Shown here: one piece after another, positions 1 through 13,900 of the stretch
Position numbering within the stretch: the first letter of the stretch is position 1
Layout of the letters: every line of letters starts with the position of its first letter
DNA from: Takifugu bimaculatus
Taxonomy: Eukaryota > Chordata > Actinopteri > Tetraodontiformes > Tetraodontidae
Assembly (NCBI GenBank): GCA_004026145.2
Contig: CP034986.1
Span: 18,644,933-18,708,932, forward strand
Reading direction: 5' to 3'
Length of the DNA stretch: 64,000 nt
Translations under genes and position numbers: made by a program
The notes under the pieces: model-generated
Seen by the model: the letters and a program-made list of their open reading frames with translations, nothing else
The model's database searches: none
What the model was told of the DNA's origin: nothing

Positions 1-3000
1 ATTGTCCAAAAGTCATCTCAAGATCAATGCCAATGGGGTTTGATCATAAAGGAATCTATTATGTTACCTAACCTTGTATTACTAGTGTGTATGCTCATCT
101 GTGTTCCTGTATGTATTTATTTATTTACTTATATATATATACTATGGGTGTATGTCACAATGGAGACGACCTGCTTCTCTGAGGTCTGGGCTCTTAAAGT
201 GTTATAATAATCTGCTGCAATTACTCCCATTCTTTGAATGGTTGTTTGCCATGTGACCTACAGTATGTCTGGGTGAAACCAACCCTCATCATCACCTGGC
301 CGAGGATGCAGCCTAAGATGCACAGCTAACGTCGTGTTAAAGACGTGTAGCATTTAAAAGGCTGTTTTTCAAACTGCTCAAGCTGTTGCTCTATATTTTT
401 TCCCGAGGGTCTATGCTGCTACAGACCTCAGAAGAGGTGGCTGCTGTTTCTCCTGCGGTTGCACAGCTTGCTTTCAATTAGCTATTAGATGCTTTATGAA
501 GTAAAAAGGTTTAATCGGGCCCAGCAACCACTGGAGAAATGTGCAACATTCAATATGAATTGATAAGAGGTTGACAACACCATGGATTACAAAGAAACCA
601 AGTAGTACAAATTGAATCAACAGCAACAGGATTCATCAGCTCTACTAGAGGTTGGTTACTGTCTGAACTATTTTTATGCATTTTTACTTTAACATTATCT
701 TCAGTACTGTTGCATTCGTGTGTATATTTTTGTAAACATACCTGGACCTGTGTTTTGCAGACTAGAAAATTAAAGCTGTAAATTAGGCTTTTCCTCAGTG
801 AGGTATCTAGTAATACAAATGTGTCACAGCTCCTCCTTAATGCTGACAGGGAGGAGGAGGTTCAGACCTGAGCAGGCACCTCTCCCAGGACTCGTCCCAG
901 CATGACTGAGAGCGAGTGCCAAAACCTCCCGTTCCAACATCCTGGAATGTCTTTTTTTTCTGCCTTCTGTCCAACGAGGACCAGGTGGAGGATATGAAAA
1001 GAACGCATCGTTTAGCTCAAGTTAAGGCAGTGTCGCTCCAAGCTGCATCCAGTTACAACTCCTTCAGGGGGGTTTAGATGTCCATCTCTGGAGGTGTCAG
1101 CATGGACAAATGTACCAGAACTTGGCTTGAAGCCAGTTCAATGATTAGCAATTAACAACTCCTGTTTAATTTATGCATTTGTTCTCTGTAGTATCACATG
1201 AACAGCTTGTCTTGTCCTGTTATCTGGTGGTGTTTTGTTTCTAGCAATGCTGCATTTTTAGCTGCTACTACACAAACAGATAAAACATTCAAAGGTTACT
1301 GTAACAGTCAACAAGTTCGATGGACTACAACTTTTAAAAAAATAGTTTTTGGACATTATTGTGATGATAAATGAGGAAACTTTAGTCTCCCATGTTTACT
1401 GTTTTGCTTGGTAAGGGTTTTCAAACCAAAATTGCATTAAACAAGTCCCCATTTCCCATTAGGGAAAAAAAACATTGGCACATAACTGTAGAAATTATCA
1501 GGAAGCAACACTGAACTCCCAAAGAGAGATTCCCAGCCTTGTTTAGACATTTATACAAACTAGCCTGCCATCTGCTAATGAGCAACTGACAGGATGAGGA
1601 ACTTGGCCAGAACTGTAAAATGATGCTGTGCCTGTCTACAATTACAAAGGGATGCAAGTTCTAAAGAAAGGAAGCTGCAATGTTCCAGATCAAATATTTG
1701 ATATTTGGTTTTTATGATAAACATAGATTACACTTCACCTACACTTTAACTCCACAGACAACATAGAAATAAGTGGAAAAATGTTGTGTATGTCTGAATG
1801 GTGCCTGTATGTGACAGCTTGAGTACAGTATCCAATGCTGTCGCCCTTCTGTTCAGCAAATCTTTGATGGGGAAACCCACCAGGAAGGAAAGTGATGTAA
1901 TAATACATCGATAGAATCCTGTTTGTCCTTTTTCTGGGTTTCTAATCCCATCAAAAGGCTAAGTTTTGACGTTAAAATGATCATTTTCATGTACCGTGCA
2001 TTTCTGCGTATTGTTAATCTCTACAGGTACTGGTTACATTATTGACTAGTGTATTTTACTGCTCTTATGGTCTCAAGTCCTACAGGCACGCAGGGAGGAA
2101 ATACTAAACATTGCTTAGCCGATCTGTTAGCAGTGCATTCATATTGTTCATTAGAAATGTTCATTTTCTGACTATGGAGCTCGAGATAAGATTCAGGAAA
2201 CTGCTCTAGAAGTTATTGTAGCAGCAGTTCTTTTATTTTCACCCTCGCTGCGATAAAGCAGCAGTAGGAATCATTCTGGAAAATCTGTTACTAGAAAACT
2301 GAAAGAATTGTCACTCAGTTTGTCTTCCCGGGCCATTCGGCTCGAGATGCTTCCAGCAGCCTCCCTGCACTCCGACAATATGTTCTTCAGTTACATTTTG
2401 TTGCGCGTAGCTAGAGGCTATGCAGCTTCTGGTCTCCCTGATCTGTAGCATTTGTGCTGTTAAACTGGAGAGCTTGTGCGTGATGAAGGCGCCGCATCTT
2501 CATCACACCTCATGTATTATTTCAGTAGTATTTATTGTTTGTTAAGCATGATAGGGTAACTAATCTATTTATCCACCATGTAATGTTAGTGCATGCTATT
2601 ATTTTTATCTTTGCTTTTTGTACTGTATATACTGTTCTTCTCACTCAGAGACTTACTTGGGTTTGACCAAAGCAGGGGAAAGTTTTTATCACATCTGAAT
2701 ATACACACACAAACCTGCAGTGAAACCTGAGCAATTTGCATGTCTTTAGTTGTTTTCCTTCCTGGAATCTCTACCATGGTCAGCAGCTGGGCCGGTTCCA
2801 CAGTTATGCTTAGATCCCCTTCCCCACCATGTCAGGAGCTTGATGTTGTCATGACTCCAGCCCACATGTAAGTGAGCCTCACTGACCAAACACATTCCAG
2901 TGCAATGCTGGTTTCACACTTACGCAGTCCTAATAAAACATCCTGGGGTCGCACGTTATCATGTGCTGTGCATGTGTTTGGGCACTGTAACACTCCACAC

Positions 3001-4775
3001 TTCTTGGAACTATTTACCAGACGTACCTTAGCATTAATAATGCATGAACCATTTCCGACTACTGCTGTAATACAGCTTGGGAGGCACAAACACATTCCCT
3101 TAACTGCCCTCATTTTTGACCCAAAGCTGGCTGCAACGGATTGTGAAAAGATGTATTTTAAATGCTATTCGCATTCCAAGTGATTAAATGTGCTCTTTAA
3201 GATGTTCAGATAGTCTGCGTGCACCGTATCCAGAAGCTATTTAGACATTCAGGAGCCCAAAATTTTCTTTTTAATGATTCATGTGATTCATGATGGATGT
3301 GATCTGTTGTTTGCCTATTTGCACTCCTGCCCACTAGACAGGTGTAGAATTAGAATTACGAGTTAAAGTAGCAGCTTTGCTTAAAGTCTCCCATGGCCCA
3401 TAAATTTTCCATCACCGCTCAACAGAATTTTAATGATGGCAAAATATATTTGCTGACTGTGACATTCGTTCACTCCAGACATGCTGATAGAAATGTGCTA
3501 GTTTATGATATTTTTCCTATAGTTTTGGCTCGGATTCCTTTTTAGTTGAAGCGCTTGTGCGGAGTGCTCTTGCAGTAGGCACTCGGTCTCCTTGCTAATG
3601 ATTTCCACTGTGAAACAGAGAAATGATGAATGATATGTTTAGCGCACACTGAAATCCTACATTCGGCTTCCTAAAACGAACACAGGAACTGGGATGCAGA
3701 TGAAAGCAGCTTATTTGGTTGACATTGACCTATTTTTTTCCCCCCGTTCTCCGAGCCACAAACTAATCGAGCCTCTTTCAAAGCTTGTGTTCACAGTTTT
3801 GCTTTGAAATACTGTAAATCATGCAGAATGGCAGGAGGAGCAGTTCATGCTAAAAGCCTACTCAGTCATGGGGAAACGACCCGAGGTCGGTGGCATCACT
3901 GACGGGTATATGACTTAATCTGTCTCAGGTGTTCCAGTTTGCAGTGCAAAAGGCACACTGATGCTTAATATGAATAATATTGGGTAGGAATGCGGAGTGT
4001 AAAAGAGGGAATGCTGCAGAAGAAAGACATACTGTGGCGGCAGAGCTGATGGCTACGGAGATTTTACCACAATACAATACCATTTTTTTGACAAATTGTA
4101 CTGGCCATGGGCAGGCAGTGAATACATCACACAACAGTAGGCAAGCTTTTGTCCAGCATATGGTCAGGAGTGCCACCATCAGTTTTACCAAAATACTAGC
4201 ACTAATATGTTACTGAAATAAGCAGTGTGTACTTGTCATTCTGTGTGTCTCCAACAGATGGGTGCGGCATGGAAGCCTCCATGTATGTGTGTTGTCCAAA
4301 TTCATCAGCGAAAACTGCTGCTAAATAGAGCTTTGCTCTGATCTGTGTGTGTGTGGGGGGGGGGAGGTGAAAATGCTACTAAAAGTAACTAATACCGTAA
4401 GCCACATAAGAGGTGTAGTTGATGACAAATAACAGACCAACATGTCTATTAATGTGTATTCTATTTAAAATAACACTAAAAATATAAGTCTGGCATTCTA
4501 AATCCAGGAATAAATGTCTAAAAACAGGGTTTTAAAATTGCAATTTTATTCAACTCTTGGAAATCAGAACCTGTCCCATGACTACTTTAGTACTCACCCG
4601 TCTAAGCCAATTTATGCTTCAGCATTTCAGGTGTTACGTACGTTAAAGTTAAATGTAGACATTTTGAACTAGTGCAAAGTGCCCCGCTCTATCTTTATTC
4701 AGCATGTTGTTGTGACAAGAGTACAGTTACCTGATTTTTGAATGCACAGTTAATCCTCTCATTTTTCTTCCTTAG
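1..4775. other. Upstream intron or flank of ptgfrn, no exon recognised
   Basis: No open frame here looks like an Ig domain, a signal peptide or another known protein. The next exon at 4776 starts inside a codon, so most of this stretch should be an intron. The sequence is AT-rich and unique-looking, with a short GT/G-run at about 4345-4368. A very short exon could have been missed. Confidence 0.5.
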
Positions 4776-4922
4776 AACCAAACTTCACGTTGAATCTGGA
4801 ATCCATCATAAGCCCCCAAGGGACTTCTGAACGCATGGAACTGGCATGTCGCGTGACCAATATCACCCATTTGCCTCTGGGAGGTCGAATAGGTGTCACC
4901 TGGGAGCACACTGCTCTTCCTG
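4776..4922 (+). CDS. ptgfrn: ptgfrn exon: first half of first in-window Ig domain
   Basis: Acceptor TTCCTTAG at 4768-4775, donor GTAATT at 4923. It enters with two bases of a split codon and leaves in phase 1. It encodes PNFTLNLES through the ELACRV cysteine to the GVTWEH tryptophan strand, the B and C strands of a V-type Ig domain. Two N-glycosylation sequons (NFT, NIT) are present. Confidence 0.8.
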
Positions 4923-7900
4923 GTAATTTAATCACACCCTCTCTTAGAGATGGGAATGACCCTGTAAAGCTTGTGCGTTACACTTGAGCTCATGTGTTCT
5001 AATCTTTCTAACAACATGCAGGAACAGGTGGTGACCCTCAGAACGCACATGCCATTGGCTCCCTGGATGACCAGGGCAACCTGTTACCAGGGTCCATTTA
5101 TTCAGACAGGCTGAAGAGCGGTGTAGTGTCTCTAACCAGAACCCAACCCGACACCTTCAAACTTCAGTTTATCTACACACAGGTAACAGAGCTTTGAACG
5201 GGACATATACTATATGCTTCTACCTTTGATCTTTGATCACTGGATAAAGATGGAGCAAAAACCCTCCCAGATCCTTAACTAATGCATTTGTTGATTTACC
5301 TGCTGTTTGTGTAACCCCCAATTTCCACAAAATGCTCCAGCGCCACGCAGTGCCACACACTGTGTAGCAGATACGCTTCCTTTCTAGGGAGTAGGTGCAT
5401 TTCTTCATGCCATTGTCTGATTTTGATTAAATGCAGTGATCATTGTGCTACCATGGAAACCACATATAAAGATATGTTAGTGCTGTGCTGATAAAAAGCA
5501 TCGTTTCTATTAAAGCTATTAATAATGATAAAGGACTGTATAAATTTCTTTTTAGATCACAATATATCTTTAAAACATCATTATTTACAGATTTTTGTTC
5601 AAAAAGTTTTAGCCAGAAAAAAGACACACTACAGTAATCCTTGAAGAATTTAAGATGTTTTATGAACAGCAGTCTCAAGGTTTCAATCTAAAAATGTTGC
5701 TAAACATATACTGAACCCTTAGACCTAATGCTGTAAAGCTGATGTAACAAGAGAAATTAATAGTATAAAAATGTTAGATATGGATTTTAAGTTGTAAAAG
5801 TGCAACCACAGCTGTGGTTCTGTGTTTATTTTGAGGGTGAAACGTTTTGATTGCTTCTCGTTTTAGCTGAATTTGAACGATCGCTCATCTTGTCTCTTTA
5901 GGAAGTTGACATGGGTCTTTATGCTTGCTCCGTGTCTGCTTGGACTGTGAACAACCGGGGCAATTTCGTGAAGATCTCAGAGCAGCAGAGCTCACCTCTG
6001 ACTGTGCAATGGGCCATCAAACGTAAGGGCGTCTACATATCTCTGCACCTTGTTGAGCCTTTAAAGTCATGAGAGATGCACAACAAGGAGTTGGCTTTTG
6101 CTTTTGAACAGTCAATACAACTCCATGATAGATTATTGATTTAGATTTTCATCACAAAAATGTGCCTTTTTTAATTTTAATGAATGAAGCTATTTCCCCC
6201 CTTTTTAAAAATGTAGTTCTAACTGAATGAGGACGCAAAATCTCTTATCTGTTTTGGAACTTTTTTGCTTTGGATCCTGGCATTTTTAGGTCCCTCTCTA
6301 AATGTCATGGCCAAGAACATCCGTGTGGTATCGGTGGGCGGGGCTACATTTGAGATGAGCTGCATCGTGTCCACTGAGAACCTCGGAGACGTGGGCTACT
6401 CTGTGCTCATCCAATCACAAGAGAGCCTGAAGAGCAGCGTGAGAACAATAATGACGCTGAGCCCCGACAGTGTTCTGCAGCACGGCGGGGCAACAGACCC
6501 TAACAGGAGGTCCGCACGTTTTTCCACGTGAACCTTAAAGTACGCTTACACAAACCACACCTGCCTGTTGTTTTGAAACGTTCTTCCTGTTGTGTCCTCA
6601 GAGACAATCTCGTCCTGGCCAAGTCCGGTCCGGCTGAATTTAGGTTCCGACTCTCTGGCGTCCAGCTGTCTGACAGAGGTTATTACTGGTGTGACATCAC
6701 AGCGTGGACTAAACAGCAGCCAGGACAAGCATGGACCAAAGCCACCAGTGCGGAGTCCAACAAAATCAGGATTGACTTCCAAGAAAATGGTGGGTCTAAC
6801 TAGTTATTTAAATTTTGTTTACGTTTCCTTTCATGGGTCTAAGAGCGTTCTCCTGATTTGTACATTAGTTTTGTTGATGATGTCTGTAGCTTCAACTGCA
6901 GCCTAGTGGGGTGTTTTGAGCACAATTGGTAGCTACCAGTACGCTCTTTTTGGTTTGGTTTTCATGGCTGGAACTCTCCCAAGTTGTGCCGTCAGTCTAA
7001 GCTAAATGCACTAACAGTGTTGGGAATATGCATTTATTCATTATGGTAGAGAAGATTGCGTCCCTCTTCTCAAAAAGGGCTATTTTTATCGTGCCGCTCT
7101 CTCGATCAGCCACAGCACTTTACACTGCAAGTGTGCTTTCATCCATTCATTCTCACATTCATGCAGTGGTGACAGCAACTACTTTATCTGTTGGGGGGGG
7201 GGGTGCGCCTGCCCATCAGGAGAGGCGTACATTCGTTATCGTTTACACAGTGAAGACACAGAGTCAGCAGCCATCTAGGTGTTTAGAATGCTCTAACGTG
7301 GATTATTGTGGGGAAACTCATAAGACTTCCTCATTGAATCAGCAATCGGTATCGGCACTGGGGCGATACGTTCACATTGTCTACATCAGTTACACAAAAG
7401 ATGCGCTTCGACGTGTCTCATTACGTCAACTTTTTGTCCAAACATTAGCCTCGGGATTATCAACACATGAAATGTGGTTTTGTTACAGCACCGTTCCCGA
7501 CAGTGAAATGTGGCGCGTTATTGTGCCCTGATATCTCACAGCTATTAATCCGACCTGATTTATTCATTTCTTGACAGCCATTTTCTGGCCAAAGAATGAA
7601 TTCATCTTTGAAGCAATCTCGAATGTGGCAATGTCTCTGGTGACAAAAAATCCTCCTTTGCCCAAACATGTCCTCTTTTTGAGAGGACACAGATCCTCGT
7701 CACAGATTTTATCCTAGTCGAGCCTCAAACATGTTTACATTGAATTTCCTTTGCATTTCTCTGTTTTGTTCGCAAAGTAGCCCCCCCAAAGGCACCAACT
7801 TTTCAGGTTACCCTACGGTTAGTCGACTACCATAATAGGAAAAAATAGTCTTTGGATCAATCGCTTAAAAAAAAAAAATGCTTGTTGCAGCCCTAATCAG

Positions 7901-10900
7901 CATGTAACCTGGAAACAAACCAGTAACGATGGTAGTGTTCTGGATGTTCACGGCTCTAAATAAGTACTTTTTTTCCTAAAAGCCGTAAATTCCTTAAGGA
8001 ATCATTAGTAATGTAATAACATCAATGGAAATTCTTTCAGGCCTCAGAAATGTGGTGTTTAATGCAGGGTACATCAGCATTGCAGGTAAAATGCTTGTGT
8101 CTCTTGCTCATAATCATACAACAGTACAAATCAACATTAATTGAAAGCAGATTTCAACTCTTATAGTCCCCTTTTCACTTCAATACAAGACTTACAACTT
8201 GTGTTTTCTATGTTTCTGCTTCCTCCAAAACTATATACCAGGTTAGTTTTGAACATTTTGAGACGTACACATCTTCCACCCACACCCTAATATTCTGCAG
8301 AGATAAGGATGCACACACCTTAAGCCCTCTGACGCCCACTACAGCCTCTGTCCTAGTTAACTTTCTTTGATCTGGCTGGAAAGTGGGGGGGACAGTGGGA
8401 CAATGGGAGGAGGAGATGGAAATAGAGCTGCAAAAAGCAGAGGAGGAAGAGGAGTGCAAGGGAGACGAAAAGTGAAAGGTTGGAGAGGGAGAGGAAATGA
8501 AACACGAGGCGGCACGGACATCTATTCGGTCGATATTATGGGCCTTTGTGAGTCTGTTTGGATGTGATGAAAGAACTCGACATCCATGTCACTTGACACC
8601 CATGGGTCAAAAAAAATGACAAAAAACTGTGGGTCATGTTATTGTGATTATTTTATGATTATTGCACAATATTAAACTCGTGCTATGTAGCTAAGGCAGT
8701 GTATATTTTACTTACAGCATCCTGTGCCATCACTAATCACAAATTGTTTTTAAAACCTTGAGATTTGGAAGGCAGGGGCAGAAATTTTCATTAAAAAATT
8801 CCTGGGATTTGCATGGATCAATAACAGAAAAGTTCATAATTGATCCTCAAAGTCCTGAAATCTAAGATAAGAAGCATCTGTTATAAAAGCACACTTTGAT
8901 AGGTTTTTCAATTCTCTGCCACAGAAGACTGCTTAATAGCATCATTGTTGCCACAATGTATGCACAGAGTGCTTAGCAGAATAAATAGAATCAATTATTC
9001 ACTCAATTTCTGTTTTATACCCCAAATTAGAAATGCCCCAGAAAACTTCATACAAAGAGTAGTACACATGGTGGATCCCTGTAGACAATGAAGCTTTCAT
9101 TAAAATGCTGCTGACTGTACACAATGCTCTGCTGGTTGGAGATATAGGCTTGAAATTAGATTGTGTATATCATAGCAGGCCTGTGCAATAATTCTTCTAA
9201 ACCTATTATTTCCTTTGATATGATATAATGCATGTTGAACATACCATGCTTTAGGGTCAAAAATGTGTAACAGCTATGGCTTGTCTCTATCGATTGAGCT
9301 ACAGCACAAATGAGGTTATCTTGAAAATGAGCTCCAGCCTTTAAGTGATGTTTGTAGGAGGAAGAAGTCCTCCAAGACTGTAAAAGCAAAGAGGTGGGGG
9401 GGAGACACTGAACATCTGATTCCTCTCTGGGGAGGGCAGGAGCCCGTGAGCATCACTCTATCTGTATTTCTTCTCCCCATCATCTCGCTCACTCTCTACC
9501 CATCTCCCTGTGCCTCTCTCCCTGTGCCTCTCGCTGGTTCTCTGGGACATGTTCAAAGTGAAGCCCTTTGGCCAATAAGACAGCCACATGGATGTGCACC
9601 ACTGCTTTCCTTTTCTTTTCTTGTGTGTTTATATAATCTTTCAAGTGTGTGTATCCAAGTTGAGCATTTAGAGTTGACCCCACACAGAGCTGGCTACACA
9701 TACTTGCACTCACAAATTCTTCCAACTTCAAGCTGAGCTGTTTTCACTCACCCCTCATACTTGCCTTAGGGGGTGGAAATTCTCTGCACCCTGTGTTTCT
9801 GGCTCATCTCCTACAGTTCCAGCTGTATGTTGAACGCTTTAGATGTGTTTTTATCTTTTCCTTATATGGAAACGCCAAGTCTCATCAGAACATTTACTGT
9901 TAAATTATTCAACGACTTTCTGACTTTCTTTGTTTTTTTTATGATACCATACTGTAATTATGAAGTCTCCGTTTTCTGGTGTCTTTCTATTTTTAGATTT
10001 AAATCTGACCAATCAGGCATTTCTAAGGAGATGAGCAGAATTATTAAATGAGCAAACATGGACTAGTTGGACTAGACATGGAAGTATTTAAAAGCAAATC
10101 AGGACAGTAAATCTCAGTTCCAAATGCTAGCTGAGCTCTTTGCTGTATAACTAATTATTTTTCTCACTCTCTACATATAAGAGTGGATGTTACCCACTAA
10201 ATGCTTAACGCCCATCCATTAACACCCATCAATGACACAGTGTATGTACAGTATGTTTAAAAGCGACTGAGATTGAAACGGTTTCTCTGAAGTCCGTGGA
10301 GCTTTTCTGATGTCTGCTGCTGTTGTCATATTTCTGAATAATGCTGATGTGAGCTGATGTGTCGCCATTTTCAGGCCCTTCGTTCTCCATTGCCATCCAA
10401 TCAGATGTCAGCACTGTTTATCCATGGGAGACGGCCAAGTTGGAGTGTTCACTCGGTGTCTCTGGATCTTCACCAAAGACTGGTACTACAGCAAATCCAC
10501 ACACACACTTTTTTTCCCATTTTTAGTTCATTTTTGTCACGTCACATAAAGTTGAAATGTAATGCTAAAGTAATAATTGATGCATCTAAATGTTCTCAAG
10601 TTTTTCCAGCAAGAAACTACATCTGACTCTTAAAAACCTTTTAATATGGTTTACTGATTGGTTGAACTCTAGATTTTTTGTCTTAAAGCTTAACCACTAT
10701 ATTCCTTTATACATTGACTGTATGCACTGTAGGTTAGTCTGCAGATCCCTCTTTCTATCCCTCTTCCCCTTCACTCTTGAAATATGTGTTTCATATACAG
10801 CCCTCCTTCCTTTTCCCCCTCATTATTCCATACTCTAAATTGAACAGATCACAAGACCTCATGCATCACTTACTGCCTCCCTCTTCCCATCTGTCACCAT

Positions 10901-13900
10901 CATTTTTCGATCGGCCTTTCCCCCACTGTGCATCTTTCTTTACATAGTGGCAACTGTGTTCTCAGACCAAGTTTCTGTCTGTGTTGGCGAATAGGTGTGT
11001 GTGTGGGTGTTTGTTTGTGAATGCATGTATTTGCACCTGTATCCTCTCAGGACATAAAGTCGTACACGTATGATGCTCATGCATAAAAAAAGACTGTTGG
11101 CTGCAAGGACTGGCACATCTCGGTAGTTGTGGAGCAGGCTGTCAGAATGGAAACTAATCCACCATCAGCTTTGCAGCTGACAGAATCGTCATGCATTGAC
11201 GTAAATGGTATGAGGGAAGCAAAAAATGTGTTGCTGACCTTGGCAGGCGATGTCTATCAGTGGATTTAGAACTTGGATTATTTGCAGGTGTTATTTGTCA
11301 ACAACTTTCTATTTGGTCTATTTTTTTTGTTTGTTTTTTTAAACTTCCCAAATCATTGGAAGTAAAACCATGAACCTCCACTTTCCATTATTGTCAAACC
11401 ACATAGAGATATGCAGCCAGAAGATTATTTTTTATTAATTTTGGTCCAGGTGTATACAAGCTTGGTTCCTCAGTTACTCAAAATAGGTGTGAGCATGTGT
11501 GCATAGTTTCTCGTTATATCAGCCCTGTGAGGACCCCATGGGAGACCTGGAACTTGCCTGAAGGATTACAAATCCCACCTGCATAGGGATTCCATTAATG
11601 CAGCCAGAACATTTCCAAGAAGGTTCAGGAACCGTGCAACAGATGTTTCCTGGTCTTATCTAAAAGTGATACAAATGTTAATGTGTTTAATATATTTTTG
11701 GTATTATTTTTTCGCCTATTTTTTTTAACATTCATTTAAATAGGTAAAATTAACTGAGAAAAGCCTGTCAGTTACAAGAGGCCCAGCAGACCCCATACAT
11801 TTACATAGAGACAAAGATGTTGAAGACAATCTTGATCTGTGCTGGAAACAGTAAAAGTGCAAAAGAATCAACATGTCAGCTAGGATTTGCTACACTCTTC
11901 TTTAGCGTGTGAAGCATTGAAATGACTGAAAGTTTGAGTGTTTGGTAAGGAGCTTCAGTCGTGGTTACATGCTCCTCCTCATCCTGGATCCCTGATGTTC
12001 AGGTTTTCACAGTGTGTGAGTTCATACTTCCCTTCCTTGGAATACCTGTACTGACATTTTGCTTGCAAGTTTCCAGTCCCAGCACAGTTTGGAAGCTCTA
12101 TTATGATGTTCCTGTTCCATTTACAGTAGGAATTCATCATTCGTGTCACTGTACTATGAACTTAGTCATCAGTTAATTTTTTCTTGACTGTCAGGACAAC
12201 AGCCAAACTTCAGGTGGACAACACCTATTAACTACATTTTATAATCTGGGTGTGTTTAAAGCTGCACCCTCTTCCTCTGTACAGTATTGTCCTCAGTTAG
12301 TATGTCAGAGTGATTTCATCAGGTACTCAGTCACGTACCCTTGATGACCTGTTATTGCCAAAACCTCTGCTGCTCATTGTTCTGAGACAATGAGACACAA
12401 ACCCTTACTTGCAAATGACTTGCAAGGTGATGAGTGTGTGTGACAGACATTCCTAAAAATGAGTTTCATGTTTGAGTTTGCTTTTATGATGGCGATACAG
12501 ACATGAAACCCCCCTCCCCCCTGGTGTCTCACTCCTTAGTCAGCAAGGGTTGGAATGTACATAGTTAATTAAACAAATGTAAGTACTCTACTCACGTTTT
12601 ACCTGATTTTTCATATTTTAGCTTTAAGTATCACAAAGCATCCATTTATATGATATCAGGGTCATTAGCAGAAGGCAGTTTATTGTTATGTATATTTAGA
12701 TATGGAATGCAGAATGCATTTATGATACAGTTTATCTTGTACTGATCTAGGAACAAGTAGGCATCCCATTCCTCAGAATTCATGTTTCCCAGAGTCATTA
12801 AGAATGGTTAAGTTCAATGTTCACAGTAATACACCATAAAATATGATGAGACTATAATTCGGAGGTAATCTGGCTGATGATGCTACTATGTCTCAAATAA
12901 TTTACTGATGTTAATCCCCTAAATTCCTTTTCACACAAATGCAGAAAGTGTTGCTCACAGATTGTGTAAACCAGGTTAGAAATATGAAGATTTATCAGAG
13001 ACGGCATTCTTTTGCAAGTAGTTGCACGTTTTGGCCACTCATTCCTTGAATGCTTGCCGTAATGACAGGTCTTTGACACACCCCTCAGTTTCAGGTACCA
13101 ATATATTGCTTTTTAGCATCTCCTCATGGTTTGGCCAGGCTTCTATTGCTGCTCTGTTATGAATTTTAAAAACATTTGTACACTTTTTGCAATATGTGTC
13201 CAAGAAAACCTTTGTGGCCAAATTCGAGTCTTGCCTCAGCTGATTAATTGCAATGTATGACGTTGTTAAGCTTGTTTTACTGCTCTGACTTGCGAGCAGG
13301 AATCAATCAATCAATCTTTATGTATATAGCATCTTTTACAATCAAAATTGTTTCAAGGTGCTTTCCAGAATCCCAGGGCCTAACCCCAGACAAGCAACAG
13401 TGGCAAGGAAAAACTCCCCTTTAACAGGAAGAAACCTTGAGCAGGACCAGGCTCATGTAGGGGGACCCTCCTGCTGATGGGGGGCTGGGTAGAGAGAGGA
13501 GAGGAGAGGAGAGGAGAGGAGAGGAGAGGAGAGGAGAGGAGAGGAGAGGAGAGGAGAGGAGAGGAGAGGAGAGGAGAGGAGAGGAGAGGAGAGGAGAGGA
13601 GAGGAGAGGAGAGGAAAGGAAAGGAACAGGCACAACACACAGTGAGTTTGCTTAGATCGGGAAGCCTCAGCGGTCAGCTGTTACTTTGGCTGTCCTCTCA
13701 GCCAAGATTATAACCATGTTCTCTCTACCTTCCTGTCTTTACTGTAAAAATGGTAGAAGCCTGAATGGGTTGTCCTCCACATTAGTGTTTCGTTACATTC
13801 GTTTCTGTGAGATATCATGTCTGCTGAATCACCACTATGATGGCAGGTGTGCGGTCTAATGCATGCTTTAGGATAGTTACATTAAAAATGGCTAAAAGTG

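Noticed and set aside
7028..7531. 167-aa plus-strand frame in a ptgfrn intron
   Set aside because: It runs through a poly-G stretch and a common retrotransposon-tail sequence, and shows no domain.
13380..13713. LLSSPLLSSP and GEERRGEER frames
   Set aside because: Artefacts of the GGAGA pentamer satellite, open in several frames on both strands.
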